Of a stretch of DNA of 64,000 nt, positions 58,252-64,000 are shown piece after piece. The notes beneath the pieces are model-generated. The model ran no database searches, was not told where the DNA came from, and saw only the letters and a list, made by a program, of their open reading frames with translations. Made by a program: the position numbers and the translations under genes. Position 1 is the first letter of the stretch, and each line of letters begins with the position of its first letter. This DNA comes from Onchidella celtica (lineage: Eukaryota > Mollusca > Gastropoda > Systellommatophora > Onchidiidae), in the NCBI GenBank assembly GCA_963931925.1, contig OZ007567.1, positions 94,065,778 through 94,129,777 on the forward strand. The letters are read 5' to 3'.

Positions 58252-60057
58252 ATGGCGTTTGGTAGTGAAAGTGGCGGAGCTAGCGAGACGGCCTGGACTC
58301 GACAGGACACAGTGCAAACACCGCACTGGATGAAACTACTTGAAGAAAGATATCAGCGACTGCACGCTAAGATCGTCAACCAAGCCGCCCGCTTTCCCGT
58401 CAAGCGTCACTCCAATCTGTCCTTAAAGGGCCCAACGGCTCGCTGCGTTAAAGAAAGTCGACAAACAACAAAGCTGACTGTTGCCAGCCAGGAGAATTCT
58501 GAAGCTCGCGGTGATTTCAATCAGAACCTCTTGGTTGATGAAGTGTGTGCTGAAGAGACTAATGAAGCGGAAAACTCTGATCCTATTCGTTCTCCCAATG
58601 TAAATGTGAACGCGGCTTTCAGATCTCTAACTGGTGCCGGTAAATCTGGTCACATAAATAAAGCGGTGTGTAAATCGCAACGTAAGAGCTCCGGGGACCG
58701 TGCTGTGCCTTTGACAAATTGTTTTGAAAATGATATAAGTGTTTCCGCACAAGAAACGCCCAGAACCTCAGGCGTAGTGACTCGAGTGTCCTCAGCTTTA
58801 GCTCTCACGCGCCTGTCCTCAGAGTGTGATATACAAGTGAATACAAACTCTCTTAACTCACGTAATGTTGCACCAGCGGCTGAGTTGAGACTGGCACTTC
58901 AGACACAACTAGGAACAGTTGATGATGATGGGAATGATGAGATCTTTGAAGGAAACGACGACGAGCGGCATTTTCTTAGACTGAACAATAACGATATATT
59001 CGAAAGGGAAAATGTGGATGCTGAGATTGAAAAAAGGTTTGGTATTGACATCGATGAATGTGACAATGACAGTGTGAGATGTCACACAGCCAGAGAGGAG
59101 ATGGAGGCGACCAAAGCAAGACGACGACGGAGACCTCACAGGTCCGTGAAAACATCCATTAGTCGGGTGAGCAACAAAACCAGTAAGTCATGTCCAGCCA
59201 GTTTTTGGGAAAATGGTTTTATGGCCAGTCCGACCATTATACACGACAACAACAACAACCACGTCAGTCCTCACCACAGCAAATCCCAAGATCATGTAAC
59301 AGGTACGCTGTTGTCTCTCACTGCCCAGGGAGTTCAGGAAGGCCGCATGCGCGTGTTTGCGCGGATGTCTCTAGAAGCGCGTCATGCCATAGATGAAACA
59401 CTCAAGGAGATGAAGGGAGAGGACGAGTCCGCTCACAACTGTAACACACCTGAGGGTACTCACTTACATGATAGTATATGGCCAAATGGCACACCGAAAC
59501 AACGTGAAGACAGTCGTGACTTACGGTCTATGGTCAACAATCCTAGCGAACAGGGCCCAGACATCAGTGCTGTGCGAACTCACCAGGACCAAGTTGATGC
59601 AGAAGACGACAATAGAAGCGTTGATGCCGAAAGCGACGTCTCTCTCCCATCCAGTAACCTCGATGTCTACGCACCACCACCCAACCGCTCTGGGTTGAAA
59701 AGCCAGCATTTACACAATTCAACGTTATATAATCAAAATCCGCCAAGTCCTCGAAGATCTCTGAATGGCCCCATGAAAGCTACCAATCGGCGACTTCCTC
59801 ACTTAGACCACTCTGCAGCACCTCCATCTGCCCGTTTACCAAACCCCCATGCGCGTCTTCCTGGTATAGGTACAAACCAAGCTTCTTTGAACTTCCGAGA
59901 GAACACTTTTGAGATTACCCCTCCTGATTTTGACATCCGTTTTCACCAGATCATCACCTGTCAGACAGGAGATCGAGAAACTCCACCCTTGGATGTGCGT
60001 CAGCAGGCCATCGAGAAATGCCAGCAGTGGTTGGTTCGGCAAACACCCCGACACTGA
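58252..60057 (+). CDS. Uncharacterised 601-residue, largely disordered basic/acidic protein
   Basis: A single uninterrupted frame ends at TGA (60055-60057). The ATG at 58252 sits in a strong context (TCCACCATGG). The frame stays open for 37 codons upstream without an earlier ATG, so an upstream exon is possible. The chain starts MAFGSESGGASETAWTRQ. It has a helical stretch around residues 24-50 (WMKLLEERYQRLHAKIVNQ), long Ser/Asn/Asp-rich regions and an acidic block near 222-235. A basic cluster ATKARRRRRPHRS at about 286-298 looks like a nuclear-localisation signal. A proline-rich part follows. The compact C-terminus, DFDIRFHQIITCQTGDRETP then DVRQQAIEKCQQWLVR, is the likeliest conserved domain. 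No enzyme motif, zinc finger, signal peptide or membrane segment is visible. It is more GC-rich than its flanks, as expected for real coding DNA. I do not recognise the family. Confidence 0.7.
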   Translation: MAFGSESGGASETAWTRQDTVQTPHWMKLLEERYQRLHAKIVNQAARFPVKRHSNLSLKGPTARCVKESRQTTKLTVASQENSEARGDFNQNLLVDEVCAEETNEAENSDPIRSPNVNVNAAFRSLTGAGKSGHINKAVCKSQRKSSGDRAVPLTNCFENDISVSAQETPRTSGVVTRVSSALALTRLSSECDIQVNTNSLNSRNVAPAAELRLALQTQLGTVDDDGNDEIFEGNDDERHFLRLNNNDIFERENVDAEIEKRFGIDIDECDNDSVRCHTAREEMEATKARRRRRPHRSVKTSISRVSNKTSKSCPASFWENGFMASPTIIHDNNNNHVSPHHSKSQDHVTGTLLSLTAQGVQEGRMRVFARMSLEARHAIDETLKEMKGEDESAHNCNTPEGTHLHDSIWPNGTPKQREDSRDLRSMVNNPSEQGPDISAVRTHQDQVDAEDDNRSVDAESDVSLPSSNLDVYAPPPNRSGLKSQHLHNSTLYNQNPPSPRRSLNGPMKATNRRLPHLDHSAAPPSARLPNPHARLPGIGTNQASLNFRENTFEITPPDFDIRFHQIITCQTGDRETPPLDVRQQAIEKCQQWLVRQTPRH

Positions 60058-60086
60058 TTCTGTTAGTGAGCAAGTTGCCTGTTGAC

Positions 60087-60092
60087 ATTAAA
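60087..60092 (+). terminator. Candidate ATTAAA poly(A) signal of the 601-codon gene
   Basis: ATTAAA about 30 nt after the stop, a common variant hexamer. The short distance makes it tentative. Confidence 0.25.
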
Positions 60093-62910
60093 TTTTGCCT
60101 TGACTCTGTCAGAGAACACACAGCCTATTGACAACGGGAACATCCAGGTTTCTATGGCTCTGAAGACGAACTGGTGCAGCCATAAAAAAAAAAACATTCA
60201 GCCTTTGTATGAATAACTGTGAAAGCCTAGAAAGAATTCCTCGTCGTCTCATCATTATTCGCAGTTCTTCAGGTAAAGACATCGCTTTTAAAACTAACAA
60301 GATATCACTTACATCAAACTCCTTGATTTTAGCATTAGCAGATTATTAGTTTTTGAACAAAAATAACAGCGTGATATGTGAAAAAAATCTTCCAGTTTTA
60401 ATTTGGCTGCGCCGGAGGAAAGAAATCTAAATGTCCTCGAAATAGAATCTTTAATATGTCTTTTGAATCTGCTTTTTGGGGGATAAGAGCTGTGATTTTC
60501 CCAAAAAGATTAATTTCATTAATCTCACAATCTGTGATTATTGTGATATTTGTTAGCCTTTTTGTTCTTTGTGCATGATCTGTGATAATTTTGATTTGTA
60601 CCTGGCAAAACACATTGTTAATGTAATAATATTCAAAGATTTTCTTATGTTGTGTTGATACCCAAAACCTCTTTTTGAAAATGGAAGGGAAGAGACATTT
60701 TCTCCTCTTTCGTGATCATCACAGGGCCTGGGGGTTTTAGAACGACCAGCACAGAGACACTTCACATTATATTGAAACAGGTGAAAATGTCACTCTAGTG
60801 TCTTATCTTGAGCTGTCAAAAGTTCCAACTTGCCTGATACAAAATAATGATTTACAAATACGCAACCGCGTCTCAGTATTACAGATTTGTACAGTTAATA
60901 TTGGTGAAAGATTATGCATGTTTGTGAAGACTGTTTGTAACTGTTTTATATTGTCAATATTTCTTTGCCATAAAAAACACATTGTTGATCTGTTTCCCTT
61001 GCTATTAGTCGAGGGATTTTTTAAAACTGTTTTGCCCCTGCACTGTTACAGTTGTAAGACGTTACATGTTTAATTTATACATTTTATTTGCTGCAATGTT
61101 TTTCCTGCTTCGTTCCCTTTTCCAAGTTCAGTAAGTTCAATGATTAAATTAGTCATACGCTTCCAGTGCCATGTTTGAAATGACTTATTCCCAACGACCG
61201 AAACAAAAAATAATTACTGTCTTCTCAAACAGCCTCTCCTCTGATGGGGAAAAACAAACAAAAGGGAGGCGGAAGTCGGGAACAGGAGTTAAGATGTTCT
61301 TTTCTTTAGCTATTACTAATTTACACAAATTAAAAAAGGTGGAGGGGGGGGGGGGAATTGCAGGATGATAAGACGCCATTTAAACTCTACGCCCTCCAAG
61401 TCACTTTAAACGGTTGAGTTAAAATTCATCTGGCCAGACGCTTCAGTGTTTCCCCAAAAAATATTCACTGTGTATGTTTGATTCAGAAAGCATTTCTTTC
61501 TTTCCACGGCGAGCGCCGAAATGAATTGCCAGGGTGTCACATTTCTATGCTGCATAATCGATCTTAAACCCAAGACAATTTGAACACACTGTTTAGTCTG
61601 TCGAACCCCGTGCACTTCGCTTTATGTAAATTTGTAAGTTCTGAAGTTTGTCGGGGGTTGCCGGAGAAGACATTAAGATCTTCAGTGAGAAACCTGATCG
61701 AAGGATAATTCACCGACGTCCCAAACAGTGCCATTAACTTAGCCTACAGTACAGCTTACGTGAATCCTCTATTGTAAATCAACAATGGATCTCTCTATGG
61801 TGCCGTATCTGTGTGACATAAGACCTAAGGTATCGGCCCAGCTTTGTCTAGTACTAGTAGTAGATTGATCGGAGGTTCTTAATTGCTGTTGTACCGCTCA
61901 TCAAATTACCAGCTCATACTATCGCACCAAACCCCAGGCAATTATTTTAGAACTTTTAGAACCGTAATATAAAAAGGATTGGTAAAAACACCCTCTGTTT
62001 TTAAACTAAGAACCAACACATCTGAGCACAGTGCAAGTGTGTTTAATCAAGCCTTATCCTCATTCACACGGGTGGAATATATTATTATGATATTGAGATT
62101 ACACTGCCCACGATCGATAAAACTGAAAATGCTTTGACCCCTTTGATTGTAGAACCGACTAAATTTTTAAAAACTCGAACAGGCCATGGGATAGATATTG
62201 AATAACTGCATGATTATAAAAATGCCTGAGGTTCAGAACATGAGGATTATACAGCTCATCAAATAAATAGACATAGTAACTGAATTCGCCCAAGCATAAG
62301 AGACGAGCTCCATAACTGCAGAATATTTTCTAATATTTACGATTTGATCTGGCTTTTGCACGGCAATGGGTGGTGAACATTTTATTTGAAAGAAGAAGCC
62401 CAGGAACATGAGACTAATCAAATTACTTGAAAAATACAACATCACGTACTTTTGGAAGGAATGAAAAGATACAAAAAAAGGTAATATTTTTTATAAGGGA
62501 ATCTGAGAATCAAATATAGGTTCTAAAAGCGAACTGGACTGGCTAAGTTAAATTAATAAAACCATCTTTAATTTAGACAGACAAAATCTGAATTTGCCGA
62601 CTGAGGAGTTTATTAAAACCAGGAATTTATTGAAAAGGTTTGGGGTAGGAGGAAGTTAAAAGAATAGAAGGAGAGAAGTTGGAAAGGACAACAAATATTC
62701 ATCCATTTTATGGGGGGGGGGGGGGGACAGTAAACGGTCTGGCTAGAAGAAGGAGAGGAAGAGAATCAGAGAACGAAAAATAATGACGAATTTGGACTTT
62801 GCTTTTTCATTAACGTTTGTTATGTTAACGTTAATGTCTTCCCTTGCTAATTATCATGACGGCAAATCTTAGGTTTAATGACCAGTGAGAAACAGAAATA
62901 AAACAATGGG
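60093..62910. other. Intergenic, nothing assigned
   Basis: AT-rich, with G runs at 61343-61356 and 62712-62727. No domain-bearing frame. Confidence 0.5.
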
Positions 62911-62965
62911 AGAAAGAGAATGAGAGAGAGAGAGAGCGAGAGAGAGAGAGCGAGAGAGAGAGAGG

Positions 62966-63001
<36 letters not shown>

Positions 63002-63050
63002 GAGAGAGAGAGAGAAAGTGAGAAAGAGAGTGAGAGACACAGAGAGAGAC

Positions 63051-63122
<72 letters not shown>

Positions 63123-63123
63123 G
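62911..63123. repeat. (GA)n microsatellite, about 210 bp
   Basis: Nearly pure AG repeats with occasional CG and GG interruptions. The minus-strand open frame there (Ser/Leu only) is not a gene. Confidence 0.95.
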
Positions 63124-64000
63124 GTATTTTTACTACAAGGTATTTAACAAGAATGAGGTCATGAACTATCAGTAACGATTAGGTTAATCCCCGCGTGAGA
63201 TAATCTCGGAATCGGTAAATAAATACTTTATGTCACACCCGGGCCAGGTAAATGACGTTCTTCCCAAATCCCGGTTACTCTACAAATGTTCCTCTGTTCG
63301 GCTATCAGCGGGTCAGAACTGCAATCAGCTGCCTATGCTATGAGACTTAATCCACCCATACATTTATGCACCTGTTCGGTCATTTTCGGTGAAAGCTCAG
63401 CCCGCTGATAACAGAGACTGTTCGTTAATGATAAGCTGCGGCTCGCTGTGCTCAGAATTTTCTTGAGAAATCGGACAATAAGAGTTGCGAACAGTCTTGG
63501 CTTCTATTATTATTTTTAAAAATTGTTTTATTATCTCATCATCTTGTGGCGTGAGAAACAAGCCAGCATGCTAGCTTTCTACAAAAGTAACTTTGCCACG
63601 AAGTTTACTCTGGACAATGTTATCATTGTATTGCAGTTTCTCACATATAAATGTTGTCAGGTGATACATTTTTTTTTTCAATCAAGTTAAATCAATTTTG
63701 GCTTCCTTTCCCTTTTGCTGTTGTTTTCATATCAAATGATTCAATCAGTCCTCCTCCCATTCATTTGTTGGGTCATTGGATTGAATTACAGTAACTGTGC
63801 TCATTTTTGCCTTATGTAAAGTAAACACCTAAGAATCAGATTTGTTTATTCTTCCAGTCGTTTACCGTACACGCTTGTCTATTTATAAATAGCATCCTTG
63901 TGTCAGAACAACAACTTTGAGTTTTAACTGGTTTACATCCTGGCAACTGTCTTGTTTTCTGGCAAACCACGGTGTCCATGGAAACAGTCATTGTAAACAG
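63124..64000. other. Intergenic to window end
   Basis: No exon or repeat recognised. Confidence 0.5.

Noticed and set aside
62831..63040. Ser/Leu-only minus-strand frame
   Set aside because: GA-repeat artefact.

Overview
This window looks like nuclear DNA of a marine invertebrate, most likely a lophotrochozoan and probably a mollusc. The base composition is AT-rich. Coding exons are short, have GT/AG splice borders, and sit among introns of 0.1-1.6 kb. There are many simple repeats, and the octamer TACATGTA and close variants recur throughout. Five protein-coding genes can be supported, together with a dense and partly nested set of DNA transposons and retroelement fragments. I saw no rRNA gene, CRISPR array or prokaryotic feature. 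The lineage assignment is an inference.

Layout. At 1.4-4.0 kb on the minus strand are three exons of the NR2C2AP homologue; its start exon was not found. From 4 to 12 kb lies a transposon-rich spacer with a LINE remnant, a 2.5-kb PIF/Harbinger-like element carrying a broken MADF-domain gene and a nested 8-bp-TSD MITE, an 824-bp pogo/Tigger-like element, and a second LINE end. At 12.3-14.6 kb on the plus strand is the complete C15orf40 (UPF0235/DUF167) homologue in four exons. At 15.1-21.7 kb on the plus strand is a FAST-kinase-domain/RAP mitochondrial protein in seven coding exons. From 22 to 29 kb come a piggyBac-like element with TTAA ends, small TTAA MITEs, a foldback hairpin, a Harbinger MITE and a CRE-bearing MITE.

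At 30.3-33.7 kb on the plus strand is a predicted secreted protein with eight thrombospondin type-1 repeats, in four exons, with all repeats in the last exon. From 34 to 58 kb no gene is confidently visible. That stretch holds a solo LTR with a 5-bp TSD, a 504-bp palindromic element, a foldback element at 44.2-44.6 kb, a tRNA-derived SINE doublet, a 52-bp minisatellite beside a long pyrimidine tract, a LINE 3' end, and a weak histidine-phosphatase-like exon remnant. At 58.25-60.06 kb on the plus strand is a 601-codon open frame of unknown function behind a TATA-like box. The remainder to 64 kb is non-coding, with a 200-bp GA tract.

The genes do not form an operon or one pathway. NR2C2AP and C15orf40 are divergent across the transposon spacer. 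C15orf40 and the FASTKD gene are head to tail and only about 0.5 kb apart. The most unusual signal is a sequence core of about 115 bp present four times. Two copies are bounded by one set of terminal inverted repeats with perfect 8-bp target duplications, and the other two sit inside two different palindromic elements.
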